From Chlorobaculum limnaeum (lineage in GTDB: Bacteria; Bacteroidota; Chlorobiia; Chlorobiales; Chlorobiaceae), in NCBI RefSeq assembly GCF_001747405.1, contig NZ_CP017305.1:2436001-2500000 (forward strand): DNA of 64,000 nucleotides, given 5' to 3'. The notes below the pieces were generated by a model. It worked only from the letters and a program-made list of their open reading frames with translations. It ran no database searches and was not told the DNA's origin. Made by a program: the position numbers and the translations under genes. This document shows, piece after piece, positions 34,333 through 46,289 of this stretch. How positions within the stretch are numbered: the first letter of the stretch is position 1; each line of letters starts with the position of its first letter.

Positions 34333-35628
34333 ATGAGTATTTCAAGGCGTGATTTCAACAAACTGCTTGTATCAGGCGTCGCCGGTTCGGCGTTCGGAAT
34401 TTTTGGAATGAGCGGCAATGCATTTGCGGCTGGCGGATCGAAAAAACATGTGGTGGTGGTCGGCGGCGGCTTTGGTGGCGCGGCAACGGCCAAGTATCTC
34501 AGAAAGCTCGATCCATCGCTCGCCGTAACGCTGATCGAGCAGAAGCTCTCCTACGTAACCTGTCCGTTCAGCAACTGGGTGCTTGGCGGGCTGAAAACCA
34601 TGAAGGACATCACCCACACCTACACGGCTCTCCGCACCAGGCATGGCGTGAACGTCATTGCCGACCGGGTCGTCTCGATCGATGCCGCGAAAGGCACGCT
34701 CAAGCTTGCTGGCGGCAGGGTGATCGGCTATGATCGTCTCGTCGTCTCTCCCGGTATCGATTTCAAGTATGACGCCATTCCGGGTTACAGCCAGAAGATT
34801 GCCGAATCGAAAATCCCCCATGCCTGGCAGGCCGGCCCGCAGACGGTGCTCCTGCATCGCCAGCTCCAGACGATGAAAAACGGCGGCACCGTGCTCATCT
34901 GTCCGCCGGACAACCCGTTCCGCTGCCCTCCCGGCCCATACGAGCGCGCCAGTCTGGTCGCGCACTACCTGAAAAAACACAAGCCGAAATCGAAGGTCAT
35001 CATCCTCGATGCCAAAGAGAAGTTCTCCAAGCAGGGACTGTTCAACAAAGGATGGGAGCGGCTCTATCCGGGCATGATCGAATGGCACAGCTCGACGGGC
35101 GGAGGCAAGGTTCTTGGCGTCGATGCCAAGGCCATGACGGTTGAAACCGATTTCGGCGCGGTCAAAGGCGCGGTGATCAACATCATCCCGCCTCAGAAAG
35201 CTGGCAAAATCGCATTCGATGCGGGACTCACCAATGAAAAAGGGTGGTGCCCGGTTCATCCCGCCTCGTTCGAATCGACGCTGCACAAGGGAGTTCACGT
35301 CATCGGCGACGCCTGCATCGCCGGCGCCATGCCGAAATCCGGCTTCGCGGCCAGCAGCCAGGGCAAGGTTGCCGCAGCGGCGATCATCAATATGCTTCGC
35401 GGCAAGGAACCGGCTCCGCCGTCTCTGGTCAATACCTGCTACAGCCTGATCGGCCCGGAATACGGCATCTCCGTGGCGGGCGTCTACGAGTTCGCCGCGA
35501 GTGGTATTATCGAAATACCGGGATCCGGAGGGCTTACGCCAGCCGATGCGAGTGACGACCAGTTGTTGCAGGAGGCGATGTTCGCCGATGGCTGGTACAC
35601 CAATATCAGCAAGGATATCTGGGGATAA
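34333..35628 (+). CDS. fccB: flavocytochrome c sulfide dehydrogenase, FAD subunit
   Basis: A 431-residue sulfide:flavocytochrome c reductase subunit. The Tat-type leader [12 protein letters not shown] directs folded export; the FAD fold begins [11 protein letters not shown] (residues 41-51). Cys77 (VTCPFSNW) and the later GWCPVHP Cys form the redox pair near the flavin, as in the family. The subunit oxidises sulfide to polysulfide or sulfur in the periplasm. An earlier ORF start at 34276 overlaps fccA and is not needed, since GGAGGAAAAGGG precedes 34333. Confidence 0.92.
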   Translation: MSISRRDFNKLLVSGVAGSAFGIFGMSGNAFAAGGSKKHVVVVGGGFGGAATAKYLRKLDPSLAVTLIEQKLSYVTCPFSNWVLGGLKTMKDITHTYTALRTRHGVNVIADRVVSIDAAKGTLKLAGGRVIGYDRLVVSPGIDFKYDAIPGYSQKIAESKIPHAWQAGPQTVLLHRQLQTMKNGGTVLICPPDNPFRCPPGPYERASLVAHYLKKHKPKSKVIILDAKEKFSKQGLFNKGWERLYPGMIEWHSSTGGGKVLGVDAKAMTVETDFGAVKGAVINIIPPQKAGKIAFDAGLTNEKGWCPVHPASFESTLHKGVHVIGDACIAGAMPKSGFAASSQGKVAAAAIINMLRGKEPAPPSLVNTCYSLIGPEYGISVAGVYEFAASGIIEIPGSGGLTPADASDDQLLQEAMFADGWYTNISKDIWG

Positions 35629-35684
35629 ACCGAAGCTTGCCGCCGTATATCGGTCGGCAGGCATGATTGCATGAACTGAATCTC

Positions 35685-35763
35685 AAGGGTATCTCTCTGA
35701 TTGACCGCTGCGTCCGAAGAACTCCCACTTCGGCGCTACGGCAACAGGAGAGATACCCTTTTT
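35685..35763 (+). terminator. large structured hairpin / terminator after fccB
   Basis: A perfect 13-bp outer stem (AAGGGTATCTCTC at 35685-35697 with GAGAGATACCCTT at 35748-35760) runs into TTTTT. Inside it lies a second hairpin, CCGAAG (35714-35719) with CTTCGG (35728-35733), extended by GCG/CGC. It is larger than a usual terminator; see findings. Confidence 0.75.
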
Positions 35764-35936
35764 GATTTTCGAGCGCGATCTGAAGAGACTCGCTTGCCGT
35801 CCATTTTGGGTAGATATTCCCCCTTAATTGCATGGAATCTGATCTGCCAGCATCCAAACAACGTGCAGCCTCGGCTGTCGGGAACCTGTCACCAAAGCGC
35901 TGATTTTTTTCTGCCTCTGCCCAACACGTCGCAGAA

Positions 35937-36497
35937 TCACTGCGGTGTTGCCTTTTCGGGCTTGTCCGGCTCGAAATCGAGCGAGATCGAGTTCATGCAG
36001 AAGCGCTTGCCGGTCGGCGGCGGGCCGTCGTCGAAGAGGTGGCCGAGGTGGGCGTCGCACCGTCCGCAGAGCACCTCGGTTCGCGCCATGCCGAAAGAGT
36101 TGTCTGGCCGGTAGATGACGCTGCCGGGGCGCGCGGCCTCGAAAAAGCTCGGCCAACCGCAGGTGCTGGCGAACTTGGCGTCCGAACGGAACAGCGCGTT
36201 GCCGCAAGCCGCGCAAAAGTAAGCGCCGATTCCCTCGTAATCCCAGTATTTTCCGGTAAATGCCCGTTCGGTCTCCCCGTGGCGCGCCACGGCGTAGAGG
36301 TCGGGTGGGAGCACCTTTTTCCAGACAGAATCCGGCAAGTCAAGCCGGGTCGTGTCGGTTCGCGAATAGTAGGGGTTGTGCGGATGGCTGGCGTCGTTCA
36401 TGGCGTTGTCCGGTTTCGGTGGCTGCGGTTTCGGTGAGGCGTGACAGGCGGATAACGCCGTCAGCAGCACAAAAACCTGAATGGCGAAGGGTCTCAT
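35937..36497 (-). CDS. msrB: peptide methionine-(R)-sulfoxide reductase, lipoprotein form
   Basis: 186 residues from the ATG at 36497 (a TTG at 36521 would add eight). The start MRPFAIQVFVLLTALSAC carries a lipobox ending at Cys18, so it is a probable lipoprotein. The MsrB domain has zinc pairs CAAC and CGRC, GWPSFF, and the catalytic Cys in GKRFCMNS near the end. It repairs oxidised methionine in envelope proteins, useful when an anaerobe meets oxygen. Confidence 0.9.
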   Translation of the reverse strand: MRPFAIQVFVLLTALSACHASPKPQPPKPDNAMNDASHPHNPYYSRTDTTRLDLPDSVWKKVLPPDLYAVARHGETERAFTGKYWDYEGIGAYFCAACGNALFRSDAKFASTCGWPSFFEAARPGSVIYRPDNSFGMARTEVLCGRCDAHLGHLFDDGPPPTGKRFCMNSISLDFEPDKPEKATPQ

Positions 36498-36597
36498 TGC
36501 GGTCACGGTTTTTCCCCACAACGCCTCCGCCGCCCCAAGCGTTCCGGCTACAGCTCACTCGTGGCGAGTCAATACCAAACAGCCATGTGCAATCCCC

Positions 36598-36697
36598 GTC
36601 ATTGCGAGGAGCACAGCGACACGGCAATCCATTCGGATTCAGTGAAGACTTTTAAAAATGGATCGCCACGTCCCGACAAGTCGGGACTCACGATGAC
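36598..36697. repeat. imperfect inverted-repeat intergenic element
   Basis: GTCATTGCGAGGAGC...GGCAATCCA (36598-36631) is partly complementary to TGGATCGCCACG...CGATGAC (36659-36697), forming an element of about 100 bases. A small perfect hairpin TCCCGAC/GTCGGGA (36671-36686) lies inside. Elements of this kind with a CATTGCGAGGAGC core are common intergenic repeats in many bacteria. It lies between msrB and the MFS gene. Confidence 0.5.
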
Positions 36698-36706
36698 GAA
36701 TCTCTG

Positions 36707-38041
36707 TCATTTTTCAGTTGACATACCACCGGTAACTTTGTACTCCTGCCACGATCTCATGATCTCCTTGCGTGACATGAACAGGACCATCGTGGCGGCG
36801 ATGGTGACAATCGCGCCCGTACGGAGCGCCACGGCGGTGCTGAAATGCTCCGAGAGCGAACCCATCAGGAGGTTGCCGAAGGGCATAAGACCAAGCAGCA
36901 CCATCAGGTAGATGCTCATGACGCGCCCGCGGAACCGGTCTTCGACCAGCCGCTGCACCGTGCCGGTCATCGTGGCGAAGGCGGTCAGCATACCGAGGCC
37001 GGAGACGAAGAGAAAGCCAAGCGCCAGCGGCAGCCAGGTGGCGAAGGTGAAGGCCAGCAACCCCAGCGCGAAGGTCAGAATACCGCCGATCACCAGGAGA
37101 CCGCCGCGCACCCTGCCGCTCGACGCCGACACTACCACCGTGCCGCAGAGGGAGCCAAGCCCGAAGGCCGAGTAGAGATACCCCATGCCATCGGCCCCGA
37201 TGCCGAAGACCCGCCTGGCGACCACCGGCAGCATCGCCATGAACGACCAGCCGAAGATCGAGACCACGGCGACGAACAGCACGATCGTCCGGATGAGCGG
37301 GTGCGTCCAGGCATAAACGATGCCGTCGCGGATCGAGTGGATCGGATGCTCCGTCGAGAGTGTGCGCGGTGCGGTTTTCGGCAGCTTTATGGCGAGCAGC
37401 GCAGCGATCACGGCGATAAAGCTTGCACCGTTGGCGATGAACGCGCCACCAGTGCCGATCCAGGTGATCATCAGACCGGCCAGCACCGGCCCGATAACGC
37501 GCGAAGCGTTGAAGATGGAGGAGTTCAGCGCGACGGCTGACGGCAGGTGCCGCCGATCCACGATCTCGCTGATGAAGGCCTGGATGGCGGGCGTGGCGAC
37601 CGCGCTGACGCTGCCGATCAGGAAAGCGAGCACGAGAATGAATGGAAGCGTTGCCCAGCCGACGAGGACAGCGATGCCGAAAACGATTGAGAGCAGCATC
37701 AGGAGCACCTGCGACCAGAGCAGCACCGCCTTGCGCGGATAGCGATCCACGAGCATCCCGCCGAAGAGCGACAGGAGAAGCGTCGGCACGGACGAAGCCG
37801 CAGCAGCCACACCCACCCAGAACGCCGAACCGGTCATGTCGAACACCAGCCACCCCTGCGCCACGATCTCGATCCACGTCCCGATCATCGAGATGATCTG
37901 GCCCACGAAATAGAGCCGGAAATCCCGGCCTGCAAAAGGGGGAAACGCTTCGAGCAGCGTCGCTTTCAGCCTGCCGCCAGACGGCGAGGCAGACGGTTCA
38001 TCGTTATTTCCGGAAAAATCGCCTTCAGCGGCAGTACTCAT
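36707..38041 (-). CDS. MFS exporter (EntS/MFS_3-like)
   Basis: 444 residues, about twelve membrane helices after a cytoplasmic lead of about 35 residues. GGMLVDRYPRKAVLLWSQ between helices 2 and 3 is the MFS loop motif, and FRGRVMSIYLMVLLGLMPFGNLLMG marks the second half. The overall pattern resembles the enterobactin-exporter-type MFS_3 group. The substrate is unknown; no siderophore synthesis genes are near. Confidence 0.82.
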   Translation of the reverse strand: MSTAAEGDFSGNNDEPSASPSGGRLKATLLEAFPPFAGRDFRLYFVGQIISMIGTWIEIVAQGWLVFDMTGSAFWVGVAAAASSVPTLLLSLFGGMLVDRYPRKAVLLWSQVLLMLLSIVFGIAVLVGWATLPFILVLAFLIGSVSAVATPAIQAFISEIVDRRHLPSAVALNSSIFNASRVIGPVLAGLMITWIGTGGAFIANGASFIAVIAALLAIKLPKTAPRTLSTEHPIHSIRDGIVYAWTHPLIRTIVLFVAVVSIFGWSFMAMLPVVARRVFGIGADGMGYLYSAFGLGSLCGTVVVSASSGRVRGGLLVIGGILTFALGLLAFTFATWLPLALGFLFVSGLGMLTAFATMTGTVQRLVEDRFRGRVMSIYLMVLLGLMPFGNLLMGSLSEHFSTAVALRTGAIVTIAATMVLFMSRKEIMRSWQEYKVTGGMSTEK

Positions 38042-38274
38042 GGGAGGTCATTCGTCAATCATTCGTCCACGGAATTCAAAGCAGGAGAAAGGTAGAAAAA
38101 AGAACTGGCACTCCATACAATCCGGAAGGCAAACAAACAAATCAGAATTAACACCGATTAAAACTAAATTCGCGCACGGTGTCCGGACACGCCCGTTCCC
38201 ACAAGGAAAAGGAAGTCCGGACGCCGCATTGTCGTTTCTTCGTTTTTCTAACAACTGGAAAAGGAGTTCTTCCG

Positions 38275-38820
38275 ATGAATGTAGTAAATCCGGAAGCAAT
38301 TGGCGTATTCGGGCTTGTGGTGACCGTATGGGTATTTGGTCTCGAGCAGCTCGGATTCGGAGTGAACAAGGATACAGACCATGCCGCACTGGGCAGAAAT
38401 CTGGCAAACGTCGCGCTCTGGTTCGGCGGCGTCGCCCAGATTTTCACCGCGCTCTGTATCTACCTGTTCGATGTGGGAATGCCTCCGGAAATCAGAGTCT
38501 ACCTGGGTACCGTCTTCGCGACCTACGGACTCTTCTGGGTTGTCGTGGCCATGCACTTCTACAATCCCGGTGACAAGAAAGTCTATGCCCATTTCTTTCT
38601 CGGAATTTTCTTCATGACCGCGCTTTTCAGCTACAAGGCGATCCTGCTCGGCAAGATCTGGCCTCTGGCGACGGTGCTTCTGCTCATCAACGGCCTGACG
38701 ATTCTCCTGCCGTTCACCTGGTACAAGCAGAACGCGATCATCACCAAACTCTGCGGAGCGCTGAATGTCGCCATCGGCATCTGCGCCGTGCCGATCCTCA
38801 TGCACGCCCTCGGACTTTGA
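38275..38820 (+). CDS. SatP/YaaH (GPR1/FUN34) acetate/succinate transporter family protein
   Basis: 181 residues from the ATG at 38275, with AAGGAG placed nine bases before it. Six membrane helices; the N-terminus NPEAIGVFGLVVTVWVFGLEQLG is a variant of the NPAPLGL motif of this family, with Pro retained. Family members move acetate or succinate with protons. For a phototroph that assimilates acetate alongside CO2 this fits, but the motif is diverged, so the substrate stays open. Confidence 0.75.
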   Translation: MNVVNPEAIGVFGLVVTVWVFGLEQLGFGVNKDTDHAALGRNLANVALWFGGVAQIFTALCIYLFDVGMPPEIRVYLGTVFATYGLFWVVVAMHFYNPGDKKVYAHFFLGIFFMTALFSYKAILLGKIWPLATVLLLINGLTILLPFTWYKQNAIITKLCGALNVAIGICAVPILMHALGL

Positions 38821-38833
38821 TGCCCCCGATTCT

Positions 38834-38869
38834 CCGGGCCGTTCAGCTCATCGAACCTGAACGGCCCGG
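38834..38869 (+). terminator. strong hairpin after the SatP-like gene
   Basis: CCGGGCCGTTCAG pairs perfectly with CTGAACGGCCCGG across a ten-base loop, 13 bases after the stop. No T run follows, so its action as an intrinsic terminator is uncertain. Confidence 0.65.
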
Positions 38870-39322
38870 GGGAACCGGCGCTTCAGTCGCCATCGAACCC
38901 GCCGGAAACGTTTCGTTCGGAATAACCTCCTGCATCGAGCCTCCCACCGCCCTCCGGCTCGCGTTCGCCGGAATATGACAACTGGCCAGAACGCTTCTGA
39001 CTCGCAAATTCGCTCCTGTCATCAGACTCCCTGGGTGATGCCTTGAGATGGCACCGGTAAAAAAACGGTGAATCCTCTGCTGGTTTCATAACGCTATCAT
39101 TTGTATTGGCATCTCGAAAAACTCATACTTCCACCCTCTTTGCCGAACAGCATGGATCGAATCCGCTCGAACGTCCGGGAAGTAAACGGCATCTATCCGT
39201 TTCTTACGAAAAAATCCGTCAATGGGAATTTTTTCGTACAAAGAACCTTATTTTTAAATATGGTGACCGTCTATCTCTTTCAAGGTCAATCCATTACTTC
39301 ATCTAACCAATCATACATCGCC
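38870..39322. other. intergenic region before the dodecin gene
   Basis: About 450 bases. A 68-codon frame on the minus strand (38883-39089) is Ser/Gly/Arg-rich and has no ribosome site or family resemblance, so I do not call it. The last 200 bases are AT-rich and probably contain the dodecin promoter. Confidence 0.4.
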
Positions 39323-39535
39323 ATGAGCGCTCACGTTTATAAGAAACTCGAAATCGTCGGTTCTTCGGCCACCAGCATCGAAGAGGCTGTGAACAACGCC
39401 GTCACTAAAGCCGCCGAAACCATCCGGAACATCCGCTGGGTCGAGCTGGTCGAAACCCGCTGCCACGTCGAAGAGCAGAAGATCGCCTACTGGCAGGTCA
39501 CCTGCAAAATCGGCTTCACCCTCGACGAGAAGTGA
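39323..39535 (+). CDS. dodecin-family flavin-binding protein
   Basis: 70 residues from the ATG at 39323; an upstream in-frame ATG at 39101 adds a stretch without coding character. The chain VYKKLEIVGSSATSIEEAVNNAVTKAAETIRNIRWVELVETRC is the dodecin strand-helix-strand pattern with the flavin-stacking Trp (IRWVE). Dodecins form dodecamers that bind and buffer riboflavin or FMN. A terminator follows. Confidence 0.85.
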   Translation: MSAHVYKKLEIVGSSATSIEEAVNNAVTKAAETIRNIRWVELVETRCHVEEQKIAYWQVTCKIGFTLDEK

Positions 39536-39565
39536 ACCGAAAGTAGCGTTCCGCAACGACAAGAG

Positions 39566-39585
39566 GCTGCCTGGGCAGCCTTTTG
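39566..39585 (+). terminator. terminator of the dodecin gene
   Basis: GGCTGCC pairs with GGCAGCC over a short loop and is followed by TTTT, about 30 bases after the stop. Flanking A and T bases extend the stem. Confidence 0.8.
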
Positions 39586-39677
39586 CGGTTTGAGCTGGCC
39601 TGGTGGACTGAGTGGACGGAATACCCGGCACTCACCGCCCACCGATTTTCATCCATAATTCATAATTCTTCTCTCAC

Positions 39678-41075
39678 TCACAGCATGTGCGTCAGGTTCA
39701 GCGCCCAGTTGGTCTGGCTGTGCGAAATCACGGTATTGTCGCCGTTGGTTGCCTCGACCCTGGGAGCCCAGCTGAACGCTGCGGCAACGCTGGTCGCGTC
39801 GTTCACGCGATAACCGAAACCGCAGGTGTAGTGGTTGGTGGTAATAGCCGGAAAGAGCGGATTGAGGTACTTGTCGGGAACCGGGTTGGTCGAGAAGCTC
39901 GCGCCCGCCCGCAAAGCGAGCTTGTCAGTGGCCTTGTACTGCACGCCAACAGACCAGATCGTCTGATCCTTCCATTTCTGATCCATCGTCACATCGAGAT
40001 TCTGCCCGGAAAATGCACTTGACGCGTCGGCGATGAAGGTCATCTGGAATTTGTCCATGACCGTTGACCAGTCGATGAACTTCACATCACCGGCGATCAT
40101 GAACTTGTCGGAGGGATTGAGCGCGATTCCGGCAGCAAAAGTTGCCGGCCACTCGAAGTTGCGCACCTTGATTTTACCGGAAACAGGCTGGGTTCCCATA
40201 TTACTTGAAAATGACAAGGTCGCATTGCTGGTTTCAAGATCGGAAAGCTTTGTCTGGGTGTGATAGCTCGCGCCGATGGTCACGGCTTTGCTGACCTTAT
40301 GAGTGAGACCAAACTTCAGGCCGGTGCCGAATCCAACCGCTTTTCCCATAAAGGGAGAGTCGTTCGTAAAATCGAACCGGGCATAATTGATGTCCGTTAT
40401 CCCCCCTGGCCCCATCATGGACTCCAGCGAAGTTCGCATCGAGCCACCAACCGAACCGCCATTGCCAGCCATCATGCCGGCAAAATGCTGCCCGTCCATG
40501 TCCATCTGCAAATCCATGCTGGCAATCACGACGTCGAACGAAGCGCCGAGCGTCGTCTTGTCGGTCAGATTGTAGGCCACCGGGAACATGATGCGCCCGA
40601 CGCCGACCTCGCTCCGGATATCCTCACCGCTCATCAAAACCCCGGGAACGCCATTCATCGATGTTCCCATTGAAAACATTGGCGAGTCGCTGCCGTAGTC
40701 AGTACCCATGCCGCCCTGGGCGAGCATCGCCATGCCCCAGGTGATCCGACCGTCACGGCGCATGTAGGACATCGAAGGCATGAAGAACGACGTTGCATCG
40801 GAATTATCGGAATTGCCTCCGTTCTCCAGCGAAATGTCGGGATGCAGCCCGCGGATGCCGAAGCCGATCTCCGATGCTCCCTCTTTCATGAAGCCGAGGG
40901 TTGCGGGGTTGTTCATGGAGGCTGAATTGCCGGTATCGTAAGCCGAGCCGGTGCCGCCCATGGCCATCGATTTTGAACCGTACCCTTCGAGGTTCATGCC
41001 ATTGGTGGCGAAAGCGGGAGTGGCTCCGATGAGCACGAGAAGGGAAACAGCCGAACATGCGGTTTTACGAATCAT
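39678..41075 (-). CDS. FadL/OMPP1-type outer-membrane porin
   Basis: 465 residues with a signal peptide (to ATPAFA, about residue 23) and the FadL N-terminal hatch: TNGMNLEGYGSKSMAMGGTGSAYDTGNSASMNNPATLGFM, including the conserved NPA. The rest alternates short strands as in a beta barrel ending in an aromatic/aliphatic C-terminus (LNLTHML). These porins admit hydrophobic compounds through a lateral gate. A hairpin lies in its leader. The cargo is unknown. Confidence 0.88.
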   Translation of the reverse strand: MIRKTACSAVSLLVLIGATPAFATNGMNLEGYGSKSMAMGGTGSAYDTGNSASMNNPATLGFMKEGASEIGFGIRGLHPDISLENGGNSDNSDATSFFMPSMSYMRRDGRITWGMAMLAQGGMGTDYGSDSPMFSMGTSMNGVPGVLMSGEDIRSEVGVGRIMFPVAYNLTDKTTLGASFDVVIASMDLQMDMDGQHFAGMMAGNGGSVGGSMRTSLESMMGPGGITDINYARFDFTNDSPFMGKAVGFGTGLKFGLTHKVSKAVTIGASYHTQTKLSDLETSNATLSFSSNMGTQPVSGKIKVRNFEWPATFAAGIALNPSDKFMIAGDVKFIDWSTVMDKFQMTFIADASSAFSGQNLDVTMDQKWKDQTIWSVGVQYKATDKLALRAGASFSTNPVPDKYLNPLFPAITTNHYTCGFGYRVNDATSVAAAFSWAPRVEATNGDNTVISHSQTNWALNLTHML

Positions 41076-41117
41076 GATGTCAGTGTATTGAGGTTAGATG
41101 CTTGCGGCCAGCCAGAT

Positions 41118-41171
41118 CCTTGCGACCTCGACAGCCCAATGGAGGCTGGTAACCGTCGAATGGTCACAAGG
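41118..41171 (-). promoter_or_regulatory. leader hairpin upstream of the FadL gene
   Basis: CCTTGCGACC (41118-41127) and GGTCACAAGG (41162-41171) pair over 9 of 10 positions with a smaller GCC/GGC pairing inside. It lies about 45 bases before the porin ATG on the minus strand, thus in its likely 5' leader. No known riboswitch motif is recognised. Confidence 0.4.
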
Positions 41172-41572
41172 ATACGAGGAATAGCCGGGTTGATAATATC
41201 CGGAGAGCACAGTTCACTCCGGGACACCTGTTTCGAGCATCGCGATGCAGTGGATCGTCATGCGCCCGATTTCAGCTCCGCGAGCCGGACGACAACGCCA
41301 GCATCTGCGGATTCGATAAAACCATCATGCCCGGTTTTGCGCCGGAGCCATACAACTTTGAATCGACCTCTTCAGCGAAGCGGGGCTTGTCTGACAAGCG
41401 TTACATTCCGTTTTCCTGCTCGTCCATCTGAAGCCAGACGGGAATTTTTTGTGGGGGTAGCTGAAAACGGCAACGAAGACAAAACCCAATAACATGAGCA
41501 TATAACTGATCAAATATATGGTAATATTACTGATTGCGCAACACCTGCCGCGAAAAAGGCGCTCGATCTCAT
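41172..41572. other. intergenic region between FadL and PEPCK genes
   Basis: 400 bases with no gene I can support. A frame of 134 codons on the plus strand starts within the porin leader and has Arg/Ser-rich, non-family sequence. Probably regulatory DNA for the porin gene. Confidence 0.4.
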
Positions 41573-41576
41573 AAAA

Positions 41577-41600
41577 AAAGCGGACATCGCTGCCCGCTTT
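41577..41600 (-). terminator. terminator of pckG
   Basis: On the minus strand AAAGCGG and CCGCTTT pair over a ten-base loop, followed by TTTT. It begins about 30 bases beyond the pckG stop. Confidence 0.8.
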
Positions 41601-41630
41601 TCTTCGTCTGTAAATGAATATCCGCTGAAC

Positions 41631-43496
<1,866 letters not shown>

Positions 43497-43579
43497 AATA
43501 ACTGATAATCGATTAAAAAATTGATGTCATCTACAAAACAGCACGCCCCGGCAGGAAAATCCCCCGGGGCAGCAAAATC

Positions 43580-43602
43580 AGTCGTCTTGAAAAGACGACT
43601 GT
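43580..43602 (-). terminator. hairpin after the TlpA-like gene
   Basis: A perfect 10-bp inverted repeat, CAGTCGTCTT and AAGACGACTG with a three-base loop. On the minus strand it is followed by ATTTTGC. It lies 44 bases after the stop of the thioredoxin gene, which makes it that gene's likely terminator. Confidence 0.65.
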
Positions 43603-43645
43603 ACTTCACGCTTGAGCACGGCACAAAAAACCGGCATGGTCATAT

Positions 43646-44179
43646 TTATTTAACCGCTTTGGCTTTCAGCGCCGTACTGACGATCTGCTCGAACTGCGCC
43701 TTGCTTCTCGGCCCGACAATCACGCCGGTAACCTTGCCCGAAGCATCGACAACGAACGAAGTCGGAATACCGGAAATGCCACCGTCGATGTAGCCGTTGA
43801 AGGCCTGGATCAGCTCGGGGGTCGCCATCATTACCGGCCAGGTCATCCCTGCCTGCTTCATGTAATTCTTCACGTTCGGCGCTTTTTCGTTGACCGCAAT
43901 ACCGACAAAGGTGAACCCTTTGGCTCCCCAGGCTTTCTGAACCTGCACCATGTCCGGAATCTCTGCCCGGCAGGGCGGACACCAGGTGGCGAAGAAGTTG
44001 ACGATGTAGGCCTTGCCCTTGAGGGAAGACGAGGAGAACGGCTTGCCGTCAACGGTCACGCCTGAAAAAGAGGGTGCGGGCGCCGGAGCGGCGACAGCTT
44101 GACCGGAAAAGGCGACGGATGCGGCAAAAACCATAAAAGCAGCCATGATGGCGACAAAAGGAGAGGTGATTCTTTTCAT
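43646..44179 (-). CDS. TlpA-family thiol:disulfide oxidoreductase
   Basis: 177 residues from the ATG at 44179. A signal peptide to about residue 30 (AVAAP) exports a thioredoxin domain with the active site WCPPC (Cys67, Cys70) and the cis-Pro loop GIPTSFVVD. Such proteins (TlpA/ResA-type) reduce periplasmic disulfides, often for cytochrome c maturation, which fits an organism rich in periplasmic cytochromes. No ccm genes are adjacent. Confidence 0.87.
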   Translation of the reverse strand: MKRITSPFVAIMAAFMVFAASVAFSGQAVAAPAPAPSFSGVTVDGKPFSSSSLKGKAYIVNFFATWCPPCRAEIPDMVQVQKAWGAKGFTFVGIAVNEKAPNVKNYMKQAGMTWPVMMATPELIQAFNGYIDGGISGIPTSFVVDASGKVTGVIVGPRSKAQFEQIVSTALKAKAVK

Positions 44180-44369
44180 AACGTTTCTTTTGATGATGGA
44201 AATCCAGACCGATTCAATGTTCACAGGCAACAAATAGTTCTGAACCGTAATATAGGAATACCGTGGTTTTCCCCTTGTGGGCCCCCTGATATTTCTTTGT
44301 GTTTTGAGAACAAATAAGCTATATTTCGTCTCGAATTTTCCTGCCTGCGGGCAGAAAGAGCCGAATCAA

Positions 44370-44442
44370 GCCACCTTAGCTCAGTTGGTAGAGCAACTGT
44401 TTCGTAAATAGTAGGTCGTGGGTTCAAGTCCCTCAGGTGGCT
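44370..44442 (+). tRNA. tRNA-Thr (anticodon CGT)
   Basis: A 73-base cloverleaf. Acceptor arms GCCACCT and AGGTGGC pair fully; the D arm is TTAGCTCAGTTGGTAGAGCAA; the anticodon loop TTCGTAA gives anticodon CGT for ACG codons; the T arm contains GGTTCAAGTCC. Discriminator base T; the CCA end is not encoded. Confidence 0.95.
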
Positions 44443-44523
44443 CGCTTATACCGAGAACCCGAGCCGGGTAACCGGAACAGAGCCTGAAAACGGAGCCGCA
44501 CTGCTCCGGCACCAAACGTTTGA

Positions 44524-45939
<1,416 letters not shown>

Positions 45940-45953
45940 ACCAACGGCAAGAC

Positions 45954-46220
45954 ATGGCAAGTTCAGACAAAGCCTTCAAGCTCGATATCGTCACGCCGCA
46001 GAAGCTTTTCTTTTCGGGAGAGGTGACCAGCGTCATCGCTCCGGGCCTGGACGGGTTGTTTCAGGTTATGAAAGGTCACGCTCCCCTGCTCGCCGCGCTC
46101 AAAAGCGGCAAGGTGCGGCTCTCTCTTGCTGACCGCTCCGAGAACTCGTTCCAGATCGAGGGCGGATTCTTCGAGGTGAGCAGCAACAAGGCGATTCTGC
46201 TGACCGAAGAGGTCGCCTGA
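45954..46220 (+). CDS. atpC: F1-ATP synthase epsilon subunit
   Basis: 88 residues, starting 14 bases after atpD. The sequence [45 protein letters not shown] is the N-terminal beta-sandwich of epsilon. The C-terminal helical hairpin found in about 135-residue epsilons is absent; the short form is normal for green sulfur bacteria and implies that the inhibitory 'up' conformation is lacking. Confidence 0.95.
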   Translation: MASSDKAFKLDIVTPQKLFFSGEVTSVIAPGLDGLFQVMKGHAPLLAALKSGKVRLSLADRSENSFQIEGGFFEVSSNKAILLTEEVA

Positions 46221-46246
46221 TTCACGGCGGCACAACAACATTAAAA

Positions 46247-46283
46247 ACATCAGCAGTACTGAAACGTGCTGCTGGTGTTTTTT
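46247..46283 (+). terminator. terminator of the atpDC operon
   Basis: ACATCAGCAGTACT and the following GTGCTGCTGGTGT form a stem with G-T pairs around a short loop, running into TTTTTT. It ends six bases before the ATG at 46290, so the next gene must have its own promoter or rely on read-through. Confidence 0.75.
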
Positions 46284-46289
46284 GCTTTC

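Noticed and set aside
38883-39089. 68-codon minus-strand frame after the SatP-like gene
   Set aside because: Low-complexity Ser/Gly/Arg composition, no ribosome site, no family features; left as intergenic.
41088-41492. 134-codon plus-strand frame upstream of the FadL porin
   Set aside because: Arg/Ser-rich, no start signal, overlaps the hairpin leader of the opposite gene; judged random.
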